Under the pieces are notes generated by a model. That model was not told where the DNA came from. It ran no database searches and saw nothing but the letters and a program-made list of their open reading frames with translations. From NCBI GenBank assembly GCA_019638185.1, contig JAHBUH010000021.1, forward strand, positions 1 to 64,000: 64,000 bases of DNA, read 5' to 3'. This DNA comes from Leadbetterella sp. (GTDB lineage: Bacteria; Bacteroidota; Bacteroidia; Cytophagales; Spirosomataceae). The stretch's first letter is position 1, and each line of letters opens with the position of its first letter. This document shows, in pieces, positions 8,227 to 17,352 of the stretch. A program made the position numbers and the translations under genes.

Positions 8227-8254
8227 GGGCCAATAATTACCTGTAATTTAAACT

Positions 8255-8581
8255 ATGGACATTCAGAAAGCCCAGGAAATGGTAGATGAGTGGGTGCGGA
8301 CCGTCGGCGTACGCTACTTCAGTGAGCTGACTAACACCGCTATCCTCATGGAAGAAGTGGGCGAAGTGGCCCGCATTATGGCCCGCCGCTACGGCGATCA
8401 GTCGGAGAAAGAATCCGATAAAGGCAAAGACCTGGGTGACGAACTGGCCGATGTACTTTTTGTGCTCATCTGCCTGGCTAATCAAACCGGCATTAACCTC
8501 ACCGAGGCCTTCCTGAAGAACCTGGACAAAAAGAGCATCCGCGATGCTCAGCGCCACCTCCAAAATCCCAAGCTCCGATGA
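8255..8581 (+). CDS. MazG-like nucleotide pyrophosphohydrolase
   Basis: A 108-residue all-alpha NTP pyrophosphatase of the MazG superfamily. The metal-binding signature ExxE...ExxD is visible as E34-x-x-E37 in MEEVGEVARI and E63-x-x-D66 in GDELADVLFV. Members hydrolyse (d)NTPs to monophosphates, often as house-cleaning enzymes. The length fits the short single-domain forms. Its stop codon overlaps the start of the following membrane-protein gene (ATGA), indicating translational coupling. Confidence 0.88.
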   Translation: MDIQKAQEMVDEWVRTVGVRYFSELTNTAILMEEVGEVARIMARRYGDQSEKESDKGKDLGDELADVLFVLICLANQTGINLTEAFLKNLDKKSIRDAQRHLQNPKLR

Positions 8582-9402
8582 TACAAGCTCTGTGGAAGAA
8601 CCGGAACGTAGTGACCTTCCATTACCTGCTTTCGCTTCTTTCGGCACTGGCCGTGGCCATCCCTTTCTACCGGACCCTCCTGCTGGAAACCGGCCATACC
8701 CTGGCATTAAATTCCCTGATCGCGGATTTTGACTTCATGATCTTTATGGATGCCCTGCGGGCCTTTTCCGAAGTGCTGCGCCCCTACCTGCTGCGGGTAC
8801 TCCTGCTGGCGGCGATAGCCGCCCTGGGTACTACTTTCTTCTCCGGCGGGTTTACCGATGCCGTTCTCCAGAATAAATTCCGGATGCAGCGCTTTCTTAT
8901 TCAAAGCGGGAGGTACTGGGGGCGTATGTTAATACTGGCCATCGTCACGGGCCTGCTGGCCCTGATCTGTACCGCCCTGGCCGTGTTCATTTCCGTGCTC
9001 GCGAAGGGCCTGACCGATGAGCCGGATCACCGCATGGCCCTGCTCCGGCATGTACCTGCCGTTCTGTTTTTCCTGCTGGGCCAGGGATTTCTTTTCCTGG
9101 TGTGGGACTACGCCCGGGTGATCCTGGTGGGTACGACAGAAAAGAGCGTTTCCGGAGCTTTTACCGGGGCTATACGTACCGTTACCCATTCTTTCCGGCC
9201 TGCTCTGCTGTTCATTTCCTTACTACTGGCGGTTCTGGCCGGCCTGGGGCTTTACCTGCTGACTGATAAACTGATACGCTCTGCTGCCGGCGTCATAGTC
9301 ATCGTCCTGGTACAGCAGGTATACATTTACTACCGCACCTTCCTGCGTTTACTGCACCTGAAGCTGGCGGCAGGGCAGGTTCAAAACCTCACCCGTTTTT
9401 AA
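8578..9402 (+). CDS. Integral membrane protein of unknown function
   Basis: I do not recognise the family with confidence. The 274-residue product has about six hydrophobic segments (near residues 13-32, 70-88, 118-140, 160-182, 205-225 and 233-250) and lacks a cleavable signal. It starts within the stop codon of the MazG-like gene and is followed after a few bases by the DUF2480 gene, so it belongs to the same operon. Poly-cation residues flank the membrane segments. No catalytic motif is visible. Confidence 0.8.
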   Translation: MIQALWKNRNVVTFHYLLSLLSALAVAIPFYRTLLLETGHTLALNSLIADFDFMIFMDALRAFSEVLRPYLLRVLLLAAIAALGTTFFSGGFTDAVLQNKFRMQRFLIQSGRYWGRMLILAIVTGLLALICTALAVFISVLAKGLTDEPDHRMALLRHVPAVLFFLLGQGFLFLVWDYARVILVGTTEKSVSGAFTGAIRTVTHSFRPALLFISLLLAVLAGLGLYLLTDKLIRSAAGVIVIVLVQQVYIYYRTFLRLLHLKLAAGQVQNLTRF

Positions 9403-9444
9403 ACCTTCGTGCCCCTGTTTTTGTTATATCCCAAAAGACACGCG

Positions 9445-9966
9445 GTGGAAGATCAAATCATCAATAAAGTAGCGCTGAGCGGGCTCATCACCCTGGATAT
9501 GGAGGAACATTACCCTCCCGGAGAACGGGTGCTGTATGACATTAAAGATAACCTCTTTATGGGGCTGATCCTGAAAGAGAAAGACTTCAGGGCCTTTCTG
9601 AAAGAACATGACTGGGCGCAGTACAGTGGAAAAAACGTGGCCATCACCTGCTCCGAAGACGCCATAGTGCCCATGTGGGCCTACATGCTGCTGGCCGTTC
9701 ACCTGGAACCTTATGCCCGCACTGTGGTTTTTGGTACGGTGGAAGACCTGGAGAAAAAGCTTTTTGATGATATACTGAACAGCTTTGATTGGGAGCCTTA
9801 CCGTGACGCCCGCGTGGTGGTGAAAGGCTGCAGCGATAAAGACATCCCTCCTTATGTGTATGTAGAGATCACCCGCAGGCTGCGGCCGCTGGTGAAGAGC
9901 CTGATGTTTGGCGAGCCCTGCAGCACGGTCCCCCTTTATAAACAAAAGCCCCTGAATCGTGCCTGA
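9445..9966 (+). CDS. DUF2480 family protein
   Basis: The product matches the Bacteroidota-specific DUF2480 family, seen in SGLITLDMEEHYPPGER, LILKEKDFRAFLKEHDW, DAIVPMWAYMLLA and MFGEPCSTVPL. The function is unknown. There is no in-frame ATG. GTG at 9445 gives the N-terminus VEDQIINKVALSG expected for the family and is preferred; GTG at 9409 would add 12 atypical residues. The 3' end overlaps pnuC by 8 bases, so the two are probably coupled. Confidence 0.85.
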   Translation: MEDQIINKVALSGLITLDMEEHYPPGERVLYDIKDNLFMGLILKEKDFRAFLKEHDWAQYSGKNVAITCSEDAIVPMWAYMLLAVHLEPYARTVVFGTVEDLEKKLFDDILNSFDWEPYRDARVVVKGCSDKDIPPYVYVEITRRLRPLVKSLMFGEPCSTVPLYKQKPLNRA

Positions 9967-10624
9967 TTTTTTTAGCCTCAAAAATATCTTCTTTACGGTT
10001 TTCGGCTATGAGATGAGCCACCTGGAATTCTGGGCCACGCTTACGGGTGGACTGGCCGTGTGGCTTTCGGCCAGGGAAAACGTATGGTCATGGGTCATCG
10101 GGCTTTTTAATGTGAGCCTGGCCTTCATCATGTTTCATCAGAGCCAGCTGTACCCGGATATGTTTCTCCAGGTGTTCTTTTTTGCTACCAATATCATCGG
10201 TTTCTGGCTCTGGAAATTTCCCAAAGCGGGAAAAGCAAACCAGAAAATGGAACTGCGGATCACGCGCCTGTCCACCGGAAACTACCTCCTGTTTATAGTG
10301 GGAGTGGCAGTGGCTACACTGGCGTTTGGTTTTTTTGCCAAAAACCTGCACGAGATCCTGCCGGACCTCTTTCATCTGCCCAGCGCCTTCCCGTACATTG
10401 ACTCCTTCATCCTGGTGGCCAGCGTGGCTACTACTTTCCTGATGATGAATAAGAAAGTGGAAACCTGGTGGATGTGGCTGCTGATCGATATCATCAGCTG
10501 TGTGCTGTATTATACCAAAGAAATCCGCCTGTATTCCCTGCTTTACCTGGTGTTTTGCTTCATAGCCACCTATGGTGCCCTGGACTGGACAAGAAAATAT
10601 AAAAGCTATGAAGTTCCGAAATAA
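9959..10624 (+). CDS. pnuC: Nicotinamide riboside transporter PnuC
   Basis: A 221-residue inner-membrane protein of the PnuC family, which imports nicotinamide riboside for NAD salvage. Typical features are the N-terminal FFTVFGYEMSHLEFWATLTG, WSWVIGLFNV, the membrane segment ending in NIIGFWLWKF, and WWMWLLIDIISCVLYYTKE near the C-terminus. About seven hydrophobic segments are present. The GTG start is supported by the family-like N-terminus. Capture of imported riboside needs a kinase; an NRK-like gene lies at 46105, not adjacent. Confidence 0.9.
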   Translation: MPDFFSLKNIFFTVFGYEMSHLEFWATLTGGLAVWLSARENVWSWVIGLFNVSLAFIMFHQSQLYPDMFLQVFFFATNIIGFWLWKFPKAGKANQKMELRITRLSTGNYLLFIVGVAVATLAFGFFAKNLHEILPDLFHLPSAFPYIDSFILVASVATTFLMMNKKVETWWMWLLIDIISCVLYYTKEIRLYSLLYLVFCFIATYGALDWTRKYKSYEVPK

Positions 10625-10629
10625 GAAAT

Positions 10630-10637
10630 TAAATTTG
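10630..10637 (+). promoter_or_regulatory. -7 promoter box for the cupin-fold gene
   Basis: TAAATTTG matches TAnnTTTG 23 bases before the ATG at 10661. This makes the cupin gene its own transcription unit rather than the tail of the ispE-pnuC run. Confidence 0.55.
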
Positions 10638-10660
10638 TCTCTAGAATCATTCTATAAGCT

Positions 10661-11539
10661 ATGAACAACTTAGATCTCAGACCTATAGAAAGGGTTAAAA
10701 ATATAACCCGCAAAGAGTTTCTCGAAAACTATTTTATCCCGCAAAAGCCGGTAGTAGTGGAACGTCTCACCGAAGACTGGCCGGCCTGGGAGAAGTGGCA
10801 CCTGAATTATATCCGGGAAATTGCCGGTGATAAAATGGTGCCTGTTTATGATGGCCGCCCCATTACGCATGAGCAAAAGGTGAATGAGCCTAACCTCCGT
10901 ATGAAAATGTCGGAATACCTGGATATCATGGAAAAAGGGCCTACCTCCTACCGGATATTCCTTTATAACATCATGAAGGAAGTACCCCAGCTGAAAGAAG
11001 ATTTCCGCTGGCCGGATATCGGGCTGGCCCTTGTGAAACAGTTGCCCATGCTTTTCTTTGGCGGTGAAAACTCCAAGGTCTTCATGCACTTTGACATTGA
11101 CTACTCCGATATCCTCCATTTCCATTTTCACGGCCGTAAGCAGTGCATCATCTTTGATCCGGAGCAAACCCGCTACCTGTACAAGATTCCGCATGCCCTG
11201 ATCTCGCACCAGGCCATTGACTTTGACAACCCGGATTTTCAGAAATTCCCGGCTTTAAAATATGCCAAAGGCTATATCTGTGACCTGAATCATGGCGAAA
11301 TGCTCTATATGCCGGAAGGCTACTGGCATTACATGAAATACCTGACGCCCAGCTTCTCCATGAGCCTCCGGGCCCTACCCAAGAAGCCGAAATACCTGGC
11401 GCTGGCTGCCTATAATGTCTTTATTCAGCGCTATTTTGATAACTTCATGCGGAAGACCCGGGGTAAGGCCTGGATGGAGGAGAAAAATGAGCGGGCAATC
11501 TCCGAAACCCATAAAAACCTCGGAATCGAAACGGTTTAA
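10661..11539 (+). CDS. Cupin-like (JmjC-type) Fe(II)/2-oxoglutarate oxygenase family protein
   Basis: A 292-residue protein of the cupin_8/JmjC-like family. The N-terminal IPQKPVVVERLTEDWPAWEKW is characteristic. The metal triad is H143-x-D145 (FMHFDIDYSD) and H223 (MPEGYWHYMKYL), so the active site looks intact. Members hydroxylate protein or small-molecule side chains; the substrate is unknown here. The protein has no signal peptide. It is a single-gene unit closed by a long palindromic terminator that includes its stop codon. Confidence 0.85.
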   Translation: MNNLDLRPIERVKNITRKEFLENYFIPQKPVVVERLTEDWPAWEKWHLNYIREIAGDKMVPVYDGRPITHEQKVNEPNLRMKMSEYLDIMEKGPTSYRIFLYNIMKEVPQLKEDFRWPDIGLALVKQLPMLFFGGENSKVFMHFDIDYSDILHFHFHGRKQCIIFDPEQTRYLYKIPHALISHQAIDFDNPDFQKFPALKYAKGYICDLNHGEMLYMPEGYWHYMKYLTPSFSMSLRALPKKPKYLALAAYNVFIQRYFDNFMRKTRGKAWMEEKNERAISETHKNLGIETV

Positions 11540-11569
11540 AAAGCAGACAATCTGCTTTTTAAACCGTTT
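11529..11569. terminator. Bidirectional palindromic terminator
   Basis: Two perfect 19-base arms (11529-11547 and 11551-11569) flank a CAA loop. Inner stem sequence AAAAAGCAGA faces TCTGCTTTTT, so both strands carry T-runs in the arms. The left arm includes the stop codon of the cupin gene. The M16 protease gene converges 22 bases downstream. Confidence 0.8.
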
Positions 11570-11590
11570 GCCGGGCTAATATTTCTCCTT

Positions 11591-14380
11591 TTATTTCCCG
11601 TTAATCAGCTGTACCTCACCCAGGCCCAGCGCCTTCAGGCGCTCCAGCTGCGTGGTGGCATCACCGGCCACCAGCCAGATCATGTTATCGGGGTTCAGGT
11701 AACGGGTGGCCAGCCGCCGGATCTCCTCCAGGGTCATCTTTTTAACGATCTGCTCCCGGTCTTTAACATAAGTAGGCTTCCAGCCGTACTTACTGATATT
11801 TTCCAATACCGCCAGCTTGGCTCCGGCCGTTTCAAAGGCCCGTGCCTGGCTTTTGATCAGGAAACCCTGGGTAGTTTCCAGGTCTTCCGGGGTAAAGCTC
11901 GGACCGTAGTTCCGCAGGATGGCCAGGATGGACTGCAGTGACTCCAGCGTGACATTAGTACGCACCCCGCTGGAAATCTCAAATGTGCCGGTATAACCCG
12001 AGCCGGAAAAGGCGGAATACACCCCATAGGTATAGCCCTTGGATTCTCTCAGCTCCTGGGTCAGCCGGGAAGCAAAGCCGCCGCCACCCAGGATATAATT
12101 TGCCACCGTGGCCGGGTAAAAGTCTTTATCGGTAGCTTTTAACGCCAGGTTACCAATCTTTACTACCGACTGCTTGGCATCCGGGATATTATAAAACCAC
12201 ACCCGGGCACCGGAAGGCGCTGCCGGCGCTGTAAATGCCGGGATCTTCACCGTTTTAGCCGGCCAGGCCGAAACCAGCTGCTGAAGCGGGCTTATCACCT
12301 TATTCTTATCCAGCGCACCCACCACATGAATGCGGGCTACAGATGGAGCCAGGGCCTTTCCGTAGAAGGCTTTCAGGTCTTCCATGGTCAGGGTGTTCAC
12401 GGCTTCAATGTTCCCCAGCAGGTTCCGGGCATAAATGTGCTCCTTACCGTATAGCAGGCCGGCAAACTGGTTAACGGCTATACTGTTTGGGTTAGCTTCC
12501 TGCTGCCGGAGCTGGCTGGCCACTGCACTTTTCAGCAGTTCCAGCTCTTTTGCATCCCAGCGGGGTTCCAGCAGGATCTCGCGCACCAGCGCCAGGGTGG
12601 CCTCGTAATTCCGGGCCAGCGTACTTACTGATACCACCAGGGCCTCTTTGGAAGGGGCCACATGGATCTGGGAACCCAGCTGCTGAATGGCTTCTTCCAG
12701 CTGTTCCGGGGTCTTGTTCTTTGTGCCCATCATCAGCATCCGGGCGGTGAGGTTAGCCGTGCCCGGCTTATCCTCCAGCAGCTGGCCGCCGTCTATGCGG
12801 ATATTCAACTGTACCAGGGGCACCTCATTATTTTGGATTCCATATACCTTTGCCCCTTTCTCCAGGGCCTGCTCCCACACCGGGGGTACTTTTACGTCCG
12901 GTACCTTTCCGTAGGGCGGCTCCTGGCTCCGGTTAATCACCGAAGGGGTCTTTTCATAGGTGGCCTGAACAGAGCTGTCAAACGTCTCCTCGGCTCCTTC
13001 CACGATCTTCTCCTCCACCACATCCGCCTTAACAGATCCTTCCAGGGCCAGCTGGAGCGATCCCTTCGGCACAAAGCTGGTAGCTACGTAATTTTTATCT
13101 TTTATATACTTTTTATATACCCGCATCACGTCATCGGGCGTTACGGCCAGCATGTGCTGAATGTCTTTTTCCACATACCCGGGATCACCGGCAAAGATGC
13201 TGTACTGCGCCAGGGTGGCCCCTTTGCCCAGCACACTGGAAAGCGAGTTATAAAACCGGCGCTCCTGCCCGGCCTTGATGCGGTCCAGGTCTTTCTGCGC
13301 TATCCCCTCCTTCTCAAAAAGGGCGAAGGCCTCCGTTATGCCCGCAGCCACTTCATCCAGGTCTTTGCCTGCAAATGCCCTCACGGCCAGGTGAAACTGC
13401 CCGGACAGCTCACTGCTGTAGTTATAGCCGTCTACCTCCGAACACAGCTTATGCTTTTCTACCAGCACCCGGTAGAAGGGGGCCCTCTTGCCCGCGGTCA
13501 GGTAGGAAGCCAGCACATCCAGCGCATACGTATCTGCATGGTACAGCTCCACGGAAGGCCATACATAGGTCAGTTCGGGCAGCCGGGCAAAATTATCTTC
13601 ATGATACAGCTTCACCTTTTCTTTAACCACACCGGGCTGCTTTTCCTGGCGGGGGATTTCCGGCCCGCGTTTGATCTCATCGAAATACCGGTGCACCCAC
13701 TGCCGGGCCTGTTTTGTATCAAAATCGCCGGCTACCACCAACGTCACATTATTAGGCACATACCAGCGTCTGAAAAACTCCTTAACGTCATCCAGCGTGG
13801 CTCGGTCCAGGTCTTCCAGTGACCCGATCACCTGCCAGCTGTACGGGTGGCCCGCCGGGTAAAGCGCCTTATCGATCACGTATTCCGTATGTCCGTACGG
13901 GGCATTATCCACCCCCTGCCGCTTCTCATTCTTCACTACCTGCTTTTCTTTAGCCAGCACTGGGTCAGTGACCGTATTAATAAACCAGCCCAGCTTATCG
14001 GCCTCCGCCCAAAGCATCTTTTCCAGGGCATCGGAGGGCACCGTCTGCAGGTAATTGGTGCGGTCACGCGAGGTGGAGCCGTTAGCTCCTGAGCCTCCAA
14101 TCCGCGCCGTGAGTTTATCCAGCCCGCCCTTGCCCAGGTTTTCCGACTCCAGGAACAGCAGGTGTTCAAACAGGTGGGCAAAACCCGTGCGACCCTCCTT
14201 TTCCCGCGCTGAACCCACATGCGCGGTAAGATTCACCGACACCACCGGATCCGACCGGTCCACATGAAATATAACCGTCAGCCCGTTATCCAGCTTAAAT
14301 GTCTCGTAATCGATCTTCATCTGTGCCTTCCCCGGCACGGTAAGAATCAGCAATAGCAGTAATCCATAGATTTTTTTCAT
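11591..14380 (-). CDS. Secreted two-unit M16 zinc protease
   Basis: A 929-residue protein with a signal peptide (residues 1-19, hydrophobic core YGLLLLLILTVPG, cleavage after KAQ). It contains two M16 repeats: an active N-terminal unit with H69-L-F-E72-H73 and downstream KQVVKNEKRQ, and an inactive C-terminal unit. This is the pitrilysin-like architecture of Bacteroidota periplasmic or surface proteases, which degrade or process peptides. The gene stands alone between the palindromic terminator and the TonB-type receptor gene. It is unrelated in operon terms to the shorter M16 gene at 4346. Confidence 0.92.
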   Translation of the reverse strand: MKKIYGLLLLLILTVPGKAQMKIDYETFKLDNGLTVIFHVDRSDPVVSVNLTAHVGSAREKEGRTGFAHLFEHLLFLESENLGKGGLDKLTARIGGSGANGSTSRDRTNYLQTVPSDALEKMLWAEADKLGWFINTVTDPVLAKEKQVVKNEKRQGVDNAPYGHTEYVIDKALYPAGHPYSWQVIGSLEDLDRATLDDVKEFFRRWYVPNNVTLVVAGDFDTKQARQWVHRYFDEIKRGPEIPRQEKQPGVVKEKVKLYHEDNFARLPELTYVWPSVELYHADTYALDVLASYLTAGKRAPFYRVLVEKHKLCSEVDGYNYSSELSGQFHLAVRAFAGKDLDEVAAGITEAFALFEKEGIAQKDLDRIKAGQERRFYNSLSSVLGKGATLAQYSIFAGDPGYVEKDIQHMLAVTPDDVMRVYKKYIKDKNYVATSFVPKGSLQLALEGSVKADVVEEKIVEGAEETFDSSVQATYEKTPSVINRSQEPPYGKVPDVKVPPVWEQALEKGAKVYGIQNNEVPLVQLNIRIDGGQLLEDKPGTANLTARMLMMGTKNKTPEQLEEAIQQLGSQIHVAPSKEALVVSVSTLARNYEATLALVREILLEPRWDAKELELLKSAVASQLRQQEANPNSIAVNQFAGLLYGKEHIYARNLLGNIEAVNTLTMEDLKAFYGKALAPSVARIHVVGALDKNKVISPLQQLVSAWPAKTVKIPAFTAPAAPSGARVWFYNIPDAKQSVVKIGNLALKATDKDFYPATVANYILGGGGFASRLTQELRESKGYTYGVYSAFSGSGYTGTFEISSGVRTNVTLESLQSILAILRNYGPSFTPEDLETTQGFLIKSQARAFETAGAKLAVLENISKYGWKPTYVKDREQIVKKMTLEEIRRLATRYLNPDNMIWLVAGDATTQLERLKALGLGEVQLINGK

Positions 14381-14486
14381 GATTTTGTATTTGTTGCCTA
14401 AAATTAAAACGGGATCCGTACAAATAAAACATTAAAGTTCCTTAACTGTATTTACCATTACCCGGTAAGCCCGGGTATAACATGAT

Positions 14487-17111
14487 CTAAAATCTAAACA
14501 TGGTGGACACAAAAAACTGTCTCGGACGCAAATCAAACCGGCTTTGCACCAGTTCATAGGTAGACGAAAACTGCTGAACATAGCTGCTGTTGTTCAGTAA
14601 ATTATAGGCTGTAAATTCCAGGTCGGTCTTCCACTTCCTGAAGGTGTATCTGTACGTAGCATCTAAAAAGTATTGCTTTTTTTTACTCGGAATGTTGTTT
14701 CTGTAATAAGAGTTACTGACAGAGACCGATTGGTTAGTGGTGGGCGAATAAACGAGATTTAAAAAGTGATTGATGAATATCAGTTTGTTGGTTCTGTTGC
14801 CTTGCAACCGGTTATTGGTTTGACCAAAAGAGGTGTTGTAATCGGCTGAAAGCTTAGAAAAATAGTTATTTATGAACTCCAGTGTGGTGTTGTAGCTGTT
14901 GCTATGCTGCTTACCCATGACGTTATTCAGTAAATAGTCTGCCTGTGTCCGGGAAATGCTTGCACTAAGTCTCACTACGGTTTTGGATTTATTCAAAAAC
15001 ACGGATGCCCCACCGGAAATCCGGTGCGATGAACTTCGGCTGATCTGGTCGTTTATCTGAGTGGTATTTCTGCCCAAAGAGTCCAGTTGCATATTGAAAA
15101 TATAATCTCTTGACGATTGGGAATAATTATAAGACAGATTAGCGAACTGTGCTTTCAGGGTATTTTTGAACCGATAATAAAGTCCTGTACCCAGGTCATC
15201 AGTACCTAAAAGACGGGCTTCGTATCGCTGCATATTCCGGTATTGGCTGATGATGTAGGCATCGTAAAAGTTATTCAGCCCGCCAAAGCTGTTTCCGGCA
15301 GAGCCATTCCAACTTATTTCGTTTTTGCTGTTCAACAGGTACGTTACGTTCGCACCCGGTTTGAAAGTGGTACGGGTCAGGTTCTTTTGCTCTGCAATAC
15401 CAATCCGGAAATTGTTTATACTGAACGGAATTTGGCCTGAAATCTTCCAGAAATTGTTTTCCCACATGACTCCAAGCCGAAGTGCGGTTTCCAGCAAACC
15501 GTTAGTGGTGTGGTTGGTATAAAGCCCGCCCTCAAGCCGCTTTTTGTCGGTTTCTATAAAAGAGTCCAGGCGGTTACTTTGATATTTCAAAGCCAGGGCA
15601 GGATTTAATCTAAAGCCTCTTAAACGACGGGTAAAGCTTAAGCCATTGTTCCAGCTGAATCCCTTGAAAAGAACGTTTTGTTGCATCGCATCAAATGGCT
15701 CATTTTGGTTTAAGACAGCTTCAAACTGCCCGGGGCTTACCCAGAGTCTTTGTGGTGTGTGGTGGTATTCCAGGTTAGAATTAATGTTTACCAATTGTTT
15801 GCCGATAAACCTGGCTGCTGAAAAATGGTTAAACAGGGTCATATCAGTAAATGACCGCCGCTGTTCTATGGGTGTCTGGCTATTAAAAAGGAGCTGACCA
15901 AGGTCCGTATTCCACCGTTTATTAAACTTTAAGGTATTTTTGAGATATACGCTTTTCTCGTTTTTTTCAAGCAAAAGTCCTACATCCAGGGCATTGGTGC
16001 GGTGGCGGTTATTAATCTCCTCGGTGTTTAGAATAAGTTCCTGCGAAGTAAAATATTGGGTAGAGGTCACGCCTCTTCTATTCTGGGTATCGTCATAATA
16101 CGACGCATTTCCTTTTATTTCCATGCCGTTTTTCAGCTTTTGCAGCAGGTTTGTGCTTGCCAGGAAAATCTTATTGTCCAGCCAGCGCCTCTGATCAAAA
16201 CCAGGCGTGCTTACACCCCTAACCGATATATAGCTTGGGGCGGCTCCGGCATTGGTTCCTGACCCGAAATAATTGCCTCCGGTATAAAATGCCCGCAGGT
16301 CACGGCTTACATCCAGCCCAATATTGTTAGTTTGAAAGGAATTTACCATCTGAAAACTCTTGCCGAAAGTCATGGGAGTGAGGTTCGCCAGCCAAAGTGC
16401 CGGGCTTGTCCCCACTCCTGCTTTTCCGGTACCGGTAGACGTAAATTTCTTAAGCTCCAGGTTAAGCGAGGCCCTGTCGGAAAACACTAACGAATCCAGG
16501 ATCTTAATCGGTTGGTTGTTTTCTATGATCTGCACACTTCGCACGGCATCGGCCGGCAGGTTATTATTGATTATCCCGTACCGGCCCTCCATCAAATCCA
16601 GGTTATTGACCATATACTTTTGTATGGGTTTCCCCTGGTAAAGAATCTCATTGCCCACAACCTCCACTCCCGGCAGTTTCTTTATTATATCGGCTATAAC
16701 CCGGTCTTGTTGGCTGGTAAAAGCATTTACGTTGTAGTTTATGGTGTCGTTGTGCATCGTTATGGGACGTTGTTTGACCGTGATGGTCTCAAACTCCCGG
16801 GCTTCTACTTCCAGCGTAAACGTATAATCGGCGGTTTTCAGGGGGACGTTTATGGTTTTACGGGCATAGCTCATGTGGTTAAAGACCAGGCTAAGGCTGT
16901 CCGTGTCTACCGGTTTTATATTGAGCTTAAAAATACCTTCTTCCGTAGTTCTTCCAAACCCCAGGATAGCCTGGCTACCGATCTTTTTGTATGAAACGGA
17001 GACATTAGGAACAGGCTTTTTTTGCTCGTCAAGCAGTATCCCGGAAATGATGGTTTGAGCGGACAGGTTGTAGCTAACTACAAACAAGAAAAATCTATAA
17101 ATTACTTTCAT
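14487..17111 (-). CDS. TonB-dependent-receptor-like outer-membrane protein
   Basis: The 874-residue product starts with a signal peptide (MKVIYRFFLFVVSYNLSAQ). A carboxypeptidase-regulatory-like beta sandwich follows (ISGILLDEQKKPVPNVSVS), then a plug-like region (IADIIKKLPGVEV) and a long beta-barrel ending in the aromatic FFVSTMFRF. It resembles the outer-membrane beta-barrel/TonB receptor group that often lacks a SusD partner; none is present here. ATG at 17111 is chosen for its signal peptide. The same frame stays open to 17309, adding 66 residues with no recognisable feature. The gene is visibly AT-richer than its neighbours, which may reflect transfer. Confidence 0.82.
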   Translation of the reverse strand: MKVIYRFFLFVVSYNLSAQTIISGILLDEQKKPVPNVSVSYKKIGSQAILGFGRTTEEGIFKLNIKPVDTDSLSLVFNHMSYARKTINVPLKTADYTFTLEVEAREFETITVKQRPITMHNDTINYNVNAFTSQQDRVIADIIKKLPGVEVVGNEILYQGKPIQKYMVNNLDLMEGRYGIINNNLPADAVRSVQIIENNQPIKILDSLVFSDRASLNLELKKFTSTGTGKAGVGTSPALWLANLTPMTFGKSFQMVNSFQTNNIGLDVSRDLRAFYTGGNYFGSGTNAGAAPSYISVRGVSTPGFDQRRWLDNKIFLASTNLLQKLKNGMEIKGNASYYDDTQNRRGVTSTQYFTSQELILNTEEINNRHRTNALDVGLLLEKNEKSVYLKNTLKFNKRWNTDLGQLLFNSQTPIEQRRSFTDMTLFNHFSAARFIGKQLVNINSNLEYHHTPQRLWVSPGQFEAVLNQNEPFDAMQQNVLFKGFSWNNGLSFTRRLRGFRLNPALALKYQSNRLDSFIETDKKRLEGGLYTNHTTNGLLETALRLGVMWENNFWKISGQIPFSINNFRIGIAEQKNLTRTTFKPGANVTYLLNSKNEISWNGSAGNSFGGLNNFYDAYIISQYRNMQRYEARLLGTDDLGTGLYYRFKNTLKAQFANLSYNYSQSSRDYIFNMQLDSLGRNTTQINDQISRSSSHRISGGASVFLNKSKTVVRLSASISRTQADYLLNNVMGKQHSNSYNTTLEFINNYFSKLSADYNTSFGQTNNRLQGNRTNKLIFINHFLNLVYSPTTNQSVSVSNSYYRNNIPSKKKQYFLDATYRYTFRKWKTDLEFTAYNLLNNSSYVQQFSSTYELVQSRFDLRPRQFFVSTMFRF

Positions 17112-17352
17112 AGCTAACTGACCTGTATTCAATAACCCTTTCTCCAATTTGTTATTATTGTTTTTTAAATAATGTTTATAATTATCAATAATATCTTCCC
17201 TGTCTTTTGGAGTGGGAAAACTTATCTTCCCGGAACTCTCATTCATCGGGATTTTGTTTTCTCTATAGTAGTTAGATGTAGTATAAAATGTTTTTTTATC
17301 TAATCTCAAAACTTTGCGGGTAGGATAAAAGTATCCCCATCATTCCGGGCCA

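Noticed and set aside
12662..13822. A 386-codon open frame on the plus strand inside the two-unit M16 protease gene
   Set aside because: It lies fully antisense to a gene with intact domains, and its translation shows no recognisable motif or family feature.
17112..17309. An in-frame extension of the TonB-type receptor
   Set aside because: Not used as the gene start because the signal peptide begins at 17111; recorded as a finding instead.
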